Origin: Sulfurovum sp.
GTDB taxonomy: Bacteria; Campylobacterota; Campylobacteria; Campylobacterales; Sulfurovaceae
DNA length: 64,000 nucleotides
Assembly: GCA_030826885.1 (NCBI GenBank)
Contig: JAUUDF010000048.1
Coordinates: forward strand, 1-64,000
Reading direction: 5' to 3'
Position numbers and translations under genes: made by a program. This document shows positions 1-9,310 of this stretch, in pieces (the first letter of the stretch is position 1; each line of letters begins with the position of its first letter). Below the pieces are notes generated by a model. The model was not told the origin of the DNA. It saw only the letters and a program-made list of their open reading frames with translations, and made no database searches.

Positions 1-75
1 AAAAATGATAGTGTAAAATAAAGTTCGCAATTTTCATTTACGATACTCTTTCAAAAGAAAGAAACGGAGCGTAAA

Positions 76-297
76 ATGAGAATTAATGAACGAGAACTGT
101 TTAAAAGTGTAATGGTAAGTTTTATGGCAGAGGAAGATCCTATGCTTGCTATGCTAAAATGGATTACAGAGCAACTTATGCAGATAGAAGCAGAGGTCAA
201 AGCAGGTGCCAACAAAAATGAACATAATAGTGAAAGAAAAACCTATTTCAGTGGCTACAGACCAAGACGCTTTGACACTTGTCACCCGCGGTGCTAA
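76..297 (+). pseudogene. IS256-family transposase, N-terminal fragment
   Basis: Translation ends SERKTYFSGYRPRRFDT followed by divergent CHPRC and a stop; typical IS256 N-terminal motif, truncated. Confidence 0.75.
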
Positions 298-405
298 AAT
301 AGGCAGTATAAAAGACTGCTAAAAGAGTAGTTTTTACAACCAAAAAGCCAAAGAAACAGAGTAAATCTGTTAGAGTCTTTCTTCAGTCAAATTGAAGGGA
401 GATTT

Positions 406-525
406 ATGCTTAAAAAAGGTGAAGTAAAAATGATCCATAAGATGATAAAAGAGGGGTTGAGTAAAAGTGCTATTGCATGTAAACTTGGTTTGAGTCGGGA
501 TACTGTTTCAAAGTATGTGCTGTGA
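406..525 (+). pseudogene. IS21-family IstA-like N-terminal HTH fragment
   Basis: My own translation from ATG 406: MLKKGEVKMIHKMIKEGLSKSAIACKLGLSRDTVSKYVL*, resembling the IstA N-terminal HTH (x-IHxLxxxGLSxxAIAxxxGLxRxTVxKYL). Stop TGA at 523-525. Confidence 0.6.
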
Positions 526-974
526 GCAAAGCGAGGAAATGCCCTTGGGGTGCCAAACTGCCGGAGGGACATGTTCCAGTAATAAACGGTCCCGTTTATC
601 AAGCTTTTACTAAAGAAGAAGCTGAATTAGAACTGGATAAACTAGAAGAAAAATGGGGTAAAAAATATCCTATTGTATTTGATTCTTGGAGGAATAATTG
701 GGATAATTTATCCAACTATTTCAAATATGCAGATCCTATTAGAAAGGTAATTTACACTACAAATATTATCGAATCTGTACACCGTCAATTTAGAACCCTT
801 ACTAAGACTAAAGGTGCATTTCCTAATGATAATAGCCTTTTAAAACTACTGTATGCTGGAATTCTAAATGCTGAGAAAAAATGGACTATGCCAATCAGAA
901 ATTGGAGTCTTACAATCTCTCAGCTTAACATCATTTTTAAGGAGAGACTCAAAGGTCATTTAGATTTGCTATAA
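522..974 (+). pseudogene. IS256-family transposase, C-terminal fragment
   Basis: KWGKKYPIVFDSWRNNWDNLSNYFKYADPIRKVIYTTNIIESVHRQFRTLTKTKGAFPNDNSLLKLLYAGILNAEKKWTMPIRNW is diagnostic of the Mutator/IS256 transposase C-terminus; the catalytic middle is missing. Confidence 0.85.
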
Positions 975-1151
975 TGTTGGAGTAGAAATTAGGTGTTGAC
1001 ACAGAATTTATTACACTCCCCTCATGAAATACTGCCTAACTTAACTCCGCGGTTGACATTTCACTAACAGAACAATAACCCAATCATTCTAAAGAGAGGA
1101 TATTAATGAAATAATTGATATAATTCAAGCAAATTTTTTAAAGGAGCAGTC

Positions 1152-1358
1152 ATGACACTTCTTATCAACCGACTCATCGATGCCGTTCAGACTGTTCCTC
1201 TTTTAGAGCAAAAGCCCTGTCTGTGCAACTGTTTCTACAAACGCAAAGCACGATTGGTACTGCTGCTGAACCATTTCATTCCGCGTTGTCCCTACTACAA
1301 CACCTACTTTGCGTTCAGACGCACCGGCGTACACCCTCCTTTTCCCCTTTTTTCATAA
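1152..1358 (+). CDS. Small hypothetical protein upstream of metE (uncertain)
   Basis: 68-aa ORF preceded by a good Shine-Dalgarno (AAAGGAGCAGTC-ATG); no recognisable domain. Confidence 0.3.
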   Translation: MTLLINRLIDAVQTVPLLEQKPCLCNCFYKRKARLVLLLNHFIPRCPYYNTYFAFRRTGVHPPFPLFS

Positions 1359-1487
1359 CACTTTACCGTTAACACCACTGTTTTGACCGGTTGATAGAGA
1401 TATCGTCAGTTGTGTATTGCCAATGTTGTACACATCTATATACTCTGCCGGTCATTTGGTTATTGCTATATGAAAAAAGGAATACCC

Positions 1488-3761
1488 ATGTCACACACTT
1501 ATGTTACAGGCTTCCCGCGTATCGGGGAGAAAAGAGAGCTTAAATTCGCACTGGAGAACTACTGGTCTGGTAAAACGGACTTTGCCGAGGTAGAAAAGGT
1601 CGCCGCCACGCTCAAAGCACGTCACTGGCGTTACCAAAAAGAGGCCGGCATAGGCTTCATCAGCGTCAATGACTTTTCACTCTACGACAACATGCTCGAT
1701 ACCGCCGTTATGCTCGGTGCCATTCCCCAACGTTTCCAAGGACTTGAAGGAGAAGCACTCTACTTCGCTATGGCTAGAGGCAATGACAACGCCGTCGCGA
1801 TGGAGATGACAAAATGGTTCAACACCAACTACCACTACATTGTCCCGGAACTAAGCACGTCAGACAGCTATGCGCTCAATGCACAAAAGATCATTGCCGA
1901 ATACAAAGAGGCTAAAAAAGAGGGCATTACCCCCAAGATAAACCTCATCGGTCCCATCACCTTTTTAGGGCTCTCCAAACGAACGGATCGCGGTGATACC
2001 TACGAACTCTTCGGAAAGATCCTGCCGTTGTACGAGGAGCTCATCAAGGAGATTGCTCTACTTGATGCACAGGTGACGGTACAGATAGACGAGCCTATTT
2101 TCGTCAAAGATATCGACCCCAAAGTGCTCAGCCTCATTAAACCCTGCTACGATGCACTCTGTACTACTGCAAAAAATGTCGACATCATCGTTGCTACCTA
2201 CTTTGAACATGCCGTAGAAGCGACCAAGGTACTGGTACATACACCGGTATGGGGCATCGGACTGGACTTTCTCTACGGTAAGGAGAATATGCAGGTACTC
2301 GATGTCATTGCCAACAGCGGCAAGAAGCTCATCGCCGGTGTCGTCGACGGGCGTAACATCTGGAAGAACAATATGGAAACTACACTCGCACTCTTGGAGC
2401 ACCTCGCCCAAACAGTAACCAAAGAGCAGATCATTCTCTCCACTTCCTGTTCCCTGCTGCACACCCCCTTCACCCTTGCCTATGAGGAGAAGATGGATAC
2501 CGAAGTCAAACAGTGGCTCAGTTATGCGGTGGAGAAACTCGATGAGCTGGCACTGCTTGCCAAATGCTTTTTCGATGAAACGCTTTCCGATGCCGAGAAA
2601 AAAGCCTACGCAAAAAATATAGCCGATAATGAAAGCAGAAGAAATTCAACACGCATCCATGACAAAGCGGTACAGGCTCGGGTAGCGAGCATCACGAAAA
2701 CAGAGCGTGAGGGTGTCTATGAAGAGCGTATCGCCATGCAGCATGCCCACTTTGGATACAAACCGCTGGCGACGACCACCATCGGTTCCTTCCCGCAGAC
2801 TCCAGAAATTCGCCGGGCACGCCGTCAGTTCAAAAAAGGGGAGATAGACGACGCCACATACACGGCACAGATGAAAGCCTACATTGACGAATGTGTCGCC
2901 TTTCAGGAAGCGTGTGGGCTGGAGGTGCTGGTACACGGTGAACCCGAACGAAACGACATGGTCGAATACTTCGCAGAACTGCTTAAAGGCTACGGCTTCA
3001 GTGAGAACGGATGGGTACAGAGCTATGGCAGCCGCTGTGTCAAACCACCCTTCATCTATGGGGACATCAGCCGTCCGGAACCAATGACGGTATCGTGGAT
3101 CACCTATGCGCAGAGTCTTACCGACAAACCGATGAAAGGGATGCTCACCGGTCCCGTGACCATACTCAACTGGTCATTCGTCCGTGACGACCTTCCCCGA
3201 AGCGAGGTCAGCCGCCAGATCGCCCTTGCCATTCATGACGAGGTCGACGATCTACAAAAGGCGGGTATCAAGATCATTCAGGTCGATGAGGCGGCTTTCA
3301 AAGAGGGATATCCTCTGCGAAGTAAAAATATACCGGAGTATGAAGCATGGGCGGTACGTGATTTCAAACTTGCTGTCAGTTCCGCAGAGAAAGATACACA
3401 GATACACACCCATATGTGCTATTCGGAGTTTAATGATATCATCCGCACCATTGAAGCGATGGATGCCGACGTCATCTCCATTGAAACCGCACGCAGCGGG
3501 AATGAACTGCTCAAAATTTTCGCCAAGGTCGGCTACAGGCAGGAGGTAGGACCGGGGGTCTACGACATCCACTCACCGCGTATTCCAAGTGTGGATGAGA
3601 TCGTCGAGCAGATACACAAACTACTCGAAGTACTGCCCAAAGAACAGCTCTGGATCAACCCCGACTGTGGGCTGAAAACCCGTAAATGGGAAGAGGTCAA
3701 ACCGAGTCTGGAGAATATGGTCAAAGCGGTAAAGGTAGTCAGGGAGGAGTTAGGCATATAA
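1488..3761 (+). CDS. metE: 5-methyltetrahydropteroyltriglutamate--homocysteine methyltransferase (cobalamin-independent methionine synthase)
   Basis: Full-length product; MSHTYVTGFPRIGEKRELKFALENYWSGK N-terminus; C-terminal TTTIGSFPQTPEIR and NPDCGLKTRKWEEV motifs. Start chosen at ATG 1488. Confidence 0.95.
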   Translation: MSHTYVTGFPRIGEKRELKFALENYWSGKTDFAEVEKVAATLKARHWRYQKEAGIGFISVNDFSLYDNMLDTAVMLGAIPQRFQGLEGEALYFAMARGNDNAVAMEMTKWFNTNYHYIVPELSTSDSYALNAQKIIAEYKEAKKEGITPKINLIGPITFLGLSKRTDRGDTYELFGKILPLYEELIKEIALLDAQVTVQIDEPIFVKDIDPKVLSLIKPCYDALCTTAKNVDIIVATYFEHAVEATKVLVHTPVWGIGLDFLYGKENMQVLDVIANSGKKLIAGVVDGRNIWKNNMETTLALLEHLAQTVTKEQIILSTSCSLLHTPFTLAYEEKMDTEVKQWLSYAVEKLDELALLAKCFFDETLSDAEKKAYAKNIADNESRRNSTRIHDKAVQARVASITKTEREGVYEERIAMQHAHFGYKPLATTTIGSFPQTPEIRRARRQFKKGEIDDATYTAQMKAYIDECVAFQEACGLEVLVHGEPERNDMVEYFAELLKGYGFSENGWVQSYGSRCVKPPFIYGDISRPEPMTVSWITYAQSLTDKPMKGMLTGPVTILNWSFVRDDLPRSEVSRQIALAIHDEVDDLQKAGIKIIQVDEAAFKEGYPLRSKNIPEYEAWAVRDFKLAVSSAEKDTQIHTHMCYSEFNDIIRTIEAMDADVISIETARSGNELLKIFAKVGYRQEVGPGVYDIHSPRIPSVDEIVEQIHKLLEVLPKEQLWINPDCGLKTRKWEEVKPSLENMVKAVKVVREELGI

Positions 3762-3783
3762 CACAGAGCCTTCCGGCTCTTAC

Positions 3784-5977
3784 CTACTGTACCTGCATTA
3801 CCCTCTTGAGTTTCTCTTCACATTCTTTACTCTTGTTACTGTCGCCTGTTTGTTGATAATAGTAGCGAAGTGCCGACAGTATCTCCATATTGCCACTGTG
3901 TTTTTGAAGGACAGATTCCAATACTCCAATGGCCTTGGTTACATTTTTATCGGCCACCGCTACGGCATACACATAAGCAAAACGGGCATTGCCAGGGTCA
4001 AGCGTGACCGCTTTTTCAAGTTCGGCAAGTGCCTTGTCGCTTTGATGATGGCGCACATACCACAGTCCAAGTGCATGGTGTAAGACGGCAATGAGGGGGA
4101 GCTGTTGCAGGCCCTTTTTGCAGCAGTGTACGTGCTTCTTCTTCTCTGCCCTGTGCAGAGAGGAACTGACTGTAGTTGATGTATGCAGGGACGAATTTCG
4201 GCTGCAGCCGCAACGCTTCCTTGTAAGCCGCTTCGGCTTTGTCGTACATTTTTCTGTTGCTGTAATAGATGCCCAAAGAGAGTTGTGACTCCGGACGCTC
4301 CGCGCTGAATTGCAGTGTCGATTCATACTCTTTGAAGACCTTTTCTATCAATGTGCGCTGTTGCTCCTCCAAACTTCCCAAAGGCAGTACGGAAAGCTGG
4401 CGTGCTGCTTCGATCCGTACGATTTTGGATGGATCTTCGAGCATCTTAAAGGTCTCTTTGAAACGGATCTTCAGGGGGAAGCGCTCCAGAGCTATCAGTG
4501 CGGCTCTGCGCCTTTTTGGATCTTTGTGGCGCAGCATCTGAAGTGTCGTGACAAAAGTCTGTCTGGAGGGGTACTCGCCCAGATAGGCGCTCACCGTATC
4601 CTTGGCGATGTCGGGCTGATCGCTTGTGAGGACTTGGTACAGTCCTTTAAGCGCGTCGTAACTCTGTTCTCTTAGTGCGTGAAGGGCATGCGCGAAATTC
4701 TGTTTACCCACAGGTGTATGCCCAAACCACGCCTTGAGCGTATCGGCAGCCCATTTGGCCTTTTTGTCCTTATGACAGAGGTTACAGGCATTGGGAACCT
4801 CGGGCATCGCCACAGAGATATCGGGTCTTGGAATACGAAAACTGTGGTCTTTTCTGCTATCGATTCCCATATAGGTGCGTGCGGGCATATGACATCCTAC
4901 ACAGCTTGCGCCACTGCTGCCTTTTGGGTGATGGTGATGGCTTGTCGCGCTGTATTTCTCCTCTTTGTGACACTGGAAACAGACTTTGTCGCCACTAGCG
5001 CGTCGTTGCAGTGAATGGGGATTATGGCAGTCACTGCAGGTAACCCCTTTGGCGTACATTTTGCTTTGCAAAAAGGAGTTGTAGACATAGACCTCATCTT
5101 CTATCTTCCCGTCAGGGAAGTAGAGTCCCTTTTCAAGTCGTACAGGAAGGTAATGATCGGTAAATGCATCTCCCCGAGTGAAATCGTCATCGAGTTGTGA
5201 GCGTCTTGCATGACACTTGGCACACACTTCTATTTCATGATTGTTCAAAGTCGCACGGTGATAGCTGGCATTGACATCCCATTTGCCTTTTTTGTATTTT
5301 AGAGAGACGGGGAAGCCTTTGTTGGTCAGATTGAAATCTTGGTGTTTCGCCCACGCCGCATGTGTCGATGCGGGACCGTGGCACGCCTCACAGGAGACAT
5401 TGATACTGCTCCATGTAGTATGATAGGTTTTGGTTTTTGCATCGTAGTTCTTTTTGAGGTTGGTGGAGTGGCAGTCCGCACACATATAGTTCCAGTTCAT
5501 ATTCGGACCCGTCCAGTGCAGCGGATCACCTGCGGTGACATTGTCGTCTTTGTGGATATGATACCAGCGCTGCCCGCCCTCTTCTTTGGGACGGTTGTCC
5601 CAGGTGGGGTCGAGCACCTGCACCCTGCCGCCGGGAAATTTGATCATATACTGCTGCAAAGGATAGATGCCGAATGTATAGGCGATTTCATAATCATGCA
5701 GTTTGCCGTCCGGCCCGTCGGTACGTACCATGAACTTCCCGTCCTTTTTATAAAAGGTCGAGACAATACCGTTATAGTTGAACTGTGTATTGTTGAAGTC
5801 CGCTTTTACACTCTTCGCATCAGCCACCTGCATCGCCATAGCATGCTGTGAACCGTGCCACCCTTCAAACGCTTTGCTGTGACAGGTTTTGCAGGCATGG
5901 TCTCCGACATAATGGGGTGTATCTGCTGCCGATAGGGCAGAGAAGAGTATGATAAAGAAAAAAAGTATAGATTTCAT
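3784..5977 (-). pseudogene. Multihaem c-type cytochrome with C-terminal TPR region; reading frame broken near 4112-4119
   Basis: Signal peptide MKSILFFFIILFSALSAA; 8 CxxCH motifs (CKTCH, CADCH, CEACH, CAKCH, CSDCH, CFQCH, CVGCH, CNLCH); HEAT/TPR-like C-terminus. TPR sequence continues in a different minus-strand frame (ORF 3784..4326). Confidence 0.8.
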
Positions 5978-6084
5978 GGATTCACTTTGCTCATTTAGAA
6001 TTATGGCGTGATTGTATCTGAATTTTACTATAAGTGCAGTGGCATGGCAGCTGTCATATATCAACCACCATACCAGACATCCGC

Positions 6085-6645
6085 TTACGGTCTTGGTACG
6101 ACACGATACTGCAGATGATCGCCTTCATAGAACGGCTCATAGTAGGTACTGCCACAGCGTTTGTAGCTAATACCGTTTGCATGGACCGTTGTACAGCTTG
6201 ATGACATGGAAGCAGAAGAGATGATCGATCCGATGGCAAGCCCTGTAAGCATTCCGAAAGTAAAGTTTGCCACCGGATGCCATGTTGTACCGACATAATA
6301 TCCACCGCCACGATAAAAAGCGCTATGGTAGTGAACTCCGCCGCCATAATAACCGCGATGTACATGAACGTTGCGATTGATGTTTACGTTACGATTCACA
6401 TTACGGTTAATATTACGGTTCACATTACGATTGATATTTCTTGGTGCACGGGCACGCATAGCACCTCTATGTACGCTTCCACCGTGAAACCTTCGTGCCT
6501 CAGCCTGAGCAAAGAGTGAAAAATCATAATACACGCCACCCTCAGCAGCGGCATGCTCTGGCACAGTATGGATACCTGGAGAAAAAACCCCCATCATAAG
6601 GGAAACAACAGCAAATTTAAACATACTTCTCTTAACGGTTTGCAT
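6085..6645 (-). CDS. Secreted low-complexity Arg/Asn/Val repeat protein with glycine-zipper-like C-terminal region
   Basis: N-terminal signal-like segment; RNINRNVNRNINRNVNRNVNINRNVHVHRG repeat; GMLTGLAIGSIISSAS hydrophobic segment. Confidence 0.6.
   Translation of the reverse strand: MQTVKRSMFKFAVVSLMMGVFSPGIHTVPEHAAAEGGVYYDFSLFAQAEARRFHGGSVHRGAMRARAPRNINRNVNRNINRNVNRNVNINRNVHVHRGYYGGGVHYHSAFYRGGGYYVGTTWHPVANFTFGMLTGLAIGSIISSASMSSSCTTVHANGISYKRCGSTYYEPFYEGDHLQYRVVPRP
6360..6440. repeat. Short-period tandem repeat encoding (R-N-[IV]-N)n
   Basis: Plus strand shows repeating CATTACGGTTAATATTACGGTTCACATTACGATT units. Confidence 0.75.
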
Positions 6646-6659
6646 ACGAAACTCCTTCT

Positions 6660-7379
6660 TTATTTTACTGAGCCTACAGGCTTCATGGCGACTTTCATCG
6701 CGCCTTTTGGTCCGTTGAACACAAATATATTTTCACTAAAATCCGGGTGAAGATCCCATGTGATCCACATTTTGGTTGTCAGATATTCCCTGATAATGAC
6801 CGCATCGCGCAAAAGCGGCGTACGGGAATCTTCAAACTAGAGATGTACCGTCGCGCCACGATATCGGAAAGCGACGTAATTACACATTACATCGCCGATT
6901 TTCTGCTTACCGAAGTAGTGTACCTTTTTAGGCTTGATGATTTTGTTCATTTTGCTGTGTAGCAATGTCGTTACAGGTAGTACCACATCCAGTTTTTTGA
7001 TAAGCAGATCGATCGTCCCGTCGATATCCCTGTGCGTATTTTTTTGCGCATAGTATGTACCGCTCTTTTCCGCGATCGTCAATACGCCATTATGCAAATA
7101 GATACGCCTGTTGGCGATATCGCCGGTCGAGTCGAGCAAAAAACTGTCGGGACGGTGGACAAAGCCTTTTGTGACTCTTTTGAATGTTACGGACTTGCCT
7201 TCGTCCTTTACCTCATTGCTCACATATGCACTAAAAGCGTATTTTTGCAATGATGCCATATAACCATAGCCTTCCTTGAGTATCTGGGCACCGTTTTTCT
7301 GTACTGCCTCTGCATAAAGCATTGAGCCGAATAAAATACTTATACAGACGATTGTTGTCAATTTCCGAAATTTGTCCAT
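6660..7379 (-). pseudogene. DUF2092-like periplasmic protein interrupted by in-frame TAG at 6837-6839
   Basis: Signal peptide; body resembles DUF2092/LolA-like proteins. After TAG the same frame stays open for 58 codons (FEDSRTPLLRDAVIIREYLTTKMWITWDLHPDFSENIFVFNGPKGAMKVAMKPVGSVK) to TAA at 6660-6662. Confidence 0.65.
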
Positions 7380-7410
7380 TCTTTTCTCCTTTGTGATGTG
7401 ATGGATACCG

Positions 7411-8679
7411 TTAAGGGTTTAGATGTTTCGGTAACCCGTATTTTTTATCTATGTTCTGACGCAAAAGACGCTCTCTCAACGCTTTGAGAAAATGTCTACA
7501 CGACTCTCTGTCTATCTCTTTTTCACCAAGAAGAGCCGCCTCAAAGTCTCTTAACGATGCTTCAAATTCAGGATACTCTCTCATTATATCACTGAAACTT
7601 TCAAATCGCCTACCTCCCTGAATGGTATGAAGCCAGATATAGAAATAAGTGTATATCTCGGCAACGGACGATGTTTGCACACTCTTTGTCAATGCCTCAA
7701 AGCGTCCCGATTCACTTCGTTCGTACGCTTCTTTGCGTTTTTGCATCCATGCCCTGATGCGTGAGGCAAACAGATAATAAAGCAATACTAAAAGTGCCAG
7801 TGCACCGATGAGAACCAGAAGAATTTTTTGGCGTTTTTTCTTTTGGGCATCCAGTGCGATCTGCGGATTGGGCTTGATGACGAAATGACGTTTTGGCAAA
7901 ATTTCGGTGTGTACATGCTGTGTCTTGGGATTCCACCAGCGAAACCGCCGCTCTGGGAGGGTCACATTTCCTTCCGACGTGGCGACCAATGTAAAGCGAT
8001 CCATACGCGCCACATCGAAATCGCCTTTCATGCCGCTTTGCAGTATCGGCTCTTTCTCATAGACGCGCATTTTGGCGTTGGAGGCATAGTGTACGGGACA
8101 AAAGAGAATGTCAGGAACGCCCTGCGCCTTTTGCATAATTTCTACTTCGATTGCATCACCCACAGTAAGTGTCTTCGTGTCGGGTTTGAACGAATCGGTT
8201 ATCGTGTAGCGCTCCGTCACCAGTACAAAGTGGTTTTTGTCAATGCCCTTGGGTGTTTTTACGTGTAAAGTTTGCGGCGGCGCATGAAGCACAAAGGTTT
8301 TTTTGGGCTGTCCGTATCCCATAGAGGCGGAAAAGGAGATCTCAAAGGCGGGAAGCTCGATCTCTCCGGCATGCAGGGCATAGATGCCATATTCGTAATG
8401 TACCATCTGCCAGTCGCTGCCGTTGACATCGACCTGCTGCAAAAACGCGGCGCTTTGGGGTGCTTCCACCAAATATTCCGATGTCGAATGCAACCCTATC
8501 TTTACATCGGTAATACTGAACGCATCGGACATCAATTCTACGGCGAGGGTCGCCTTTTGCGAGGTGTAAAGATCCCCGTAGGGTTTGAAAAAGACCTTGA
8601 CATTTCCATCCACTGCCAAGAGAGCCGTATTCAGACTTAGCCAAACGAGCAGGAAAGAAGCGATCGATTTAGTCCGCAT
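7411..8679 (-). CDS. BatD-like membrane protein (aerotolerance/Bat operon)
   Basis: Signal peptide, beta-rich extracytoplasmic region, one TM helix (ILLVLIGALALLVLLYYLFA); last gene of MoxR-Bat cluster. Confidence 0.65.
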   Translation of the reverse strand: MRTKSIASFLLVWLSLNTALLAVDGNVKVFFKPYGDLYTSQKATLAVELMSDAFSITDVKIGLHSTSEYLVEAPQSAAFLQQVDVNGSDWQMVHYEYGIYALHAGEIELPAFEISFSASMGYGQPKKTFVLHAPPQTLHVKTPKGIDKNHFVLVTERYTITDSFKPDTKTLTVGDAIEVEIMQKAQGVPDILFCPVHYASNAKMRVYEKEPILQSGMKGDFDVARMDRFTLVATSEGNVTLPERRFRWWNPKTQHVHTEILPKRHFVIKPNPQIALDAQKKKRQKILLVLIGALALLVLLYYLFASRIRAWMQKRKEAYERSESGRFEALTKSVQTSSVAEIYTYFYIWLHTIQGGRRFESFSDIMREYPEFEASLRDFEAALLGEKEIDRESCRHFLKALRERLLRQNIDKKYGLPKHLNP

Positions 8680-9310
8680 AACGATTTCCTTGCATTTCAT
8701 ACTGATAACGGAATTTGTTTTTTAGAAAATCTTTCGGACCCGTTTGCAGTCTGTCAAGCCAGTTGGGTGATTGCGATTGTGATGCGCTTTGCGCACTTCT
8801 GTCGTCATCGACTCCCTTGCCCTCTTTGTTATCGAAAACGATCTCATCGGCACCCATCGCCCCTACTCCCTGTTTACCGTCGTTTTCCGGCTCTTTGAGT
8901 TTTTTTCTGGCTTTGGCGATTTGCAGGTTCTCCTTGGCCTCCTTGAAATTCGGATCTATCTTGAGCGCCTGTTCGTATGCTTTGATCGCTCCGTCATAAT
9001 CGCCCAGCATCACCAGCGTATTACCGAGGTTGAACCTCCCCTCCCTTGTGGTGATGTTCTGGTAGATGCTTTTGGCTTTTTTGAACGCGCCCGCTTTGAA
9101 AAAGGCCGCCGCTTTGAACATGCTATTCTCGAAGGTCTCGGCCGCTTTGAGGTACGCTTTATGTTTGTAATAGCGATAAGCGATCTGATCTGAAGTGATA
9201 AAGAGTCTATCCCATCTGCCATCATAGGCAAAGAGCAGCCACAGCAGTGAAAGTACCGCTACAATACCAAACGGAAAATAGCTCCAATAGCGTTTCAAAT
9301 ACCCTGTCAT
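8669..9310 (-). CDS. BatC-like TPR protein
   Basis: TM helix plus TPR (FNLGNTLVMLGDYDGAIKAYEQALKIDPNFKEAKENLQIAK); follows batB. Start taken at MTGYLKRYW. Confidence 0.75.
   Translation of the reverse strand: MTGYLKRYWSYFPFGIVAVLSLLWLLFAYDGRWDRLFITSDQIAYRYYKHKAYLKAAETFENSMFKAAAFFKAGAFKKAKSIYQNITTREGRFNLGNTLVMLGDYDGAIKAYEQALKIDPNFKEAKENLQIAKARKKLKEPENDGKQGVGAMGADEIVFDNKEGKGVDDDRSAQSASQSQSPNWLDRLQTGPKDFLKNKFRYQYEMQGNRYAD

Larger units (their letters stand above)
10..1017 (+). mobile_element. Degraded IS256-family insertion sequence containing an IS21-like fragment
   Basis: Two separated pieces match IS256 transposase N-terminus (SERKTYFSGYRPRRFDT) and C-terminus (WRNNW..FFKY..IRKVIYTTNIIES..KWTMPIRNW). 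Short candidate terminal inverted repeats: AGTGTAA at 10-16 and TTACACT at 1011-1017. Confidence 0.75.

Noticed and set aside
1020-1487. Possible cobalamin riboswitch upstream of metE
   Set aside because: I did not find the B12-box core (GCCACTG with surrounding consensus) or a convincing adenosylcobalamin aptamer layout.
4105-4125. Programmed -1 frameshift in the TPR cytochrome
   Set aside because: The needed shift is +1 or -2, so a simple -1 slippery site does not explain it; an indel is simpler.
6360-6440. CRISPR-like array
   Set aside because: Units are very short, contiguous and in a coding frame, with no spacers; it is a coding tandem repeat. No CRISPR array or cas gene was seen anywhere in the window.
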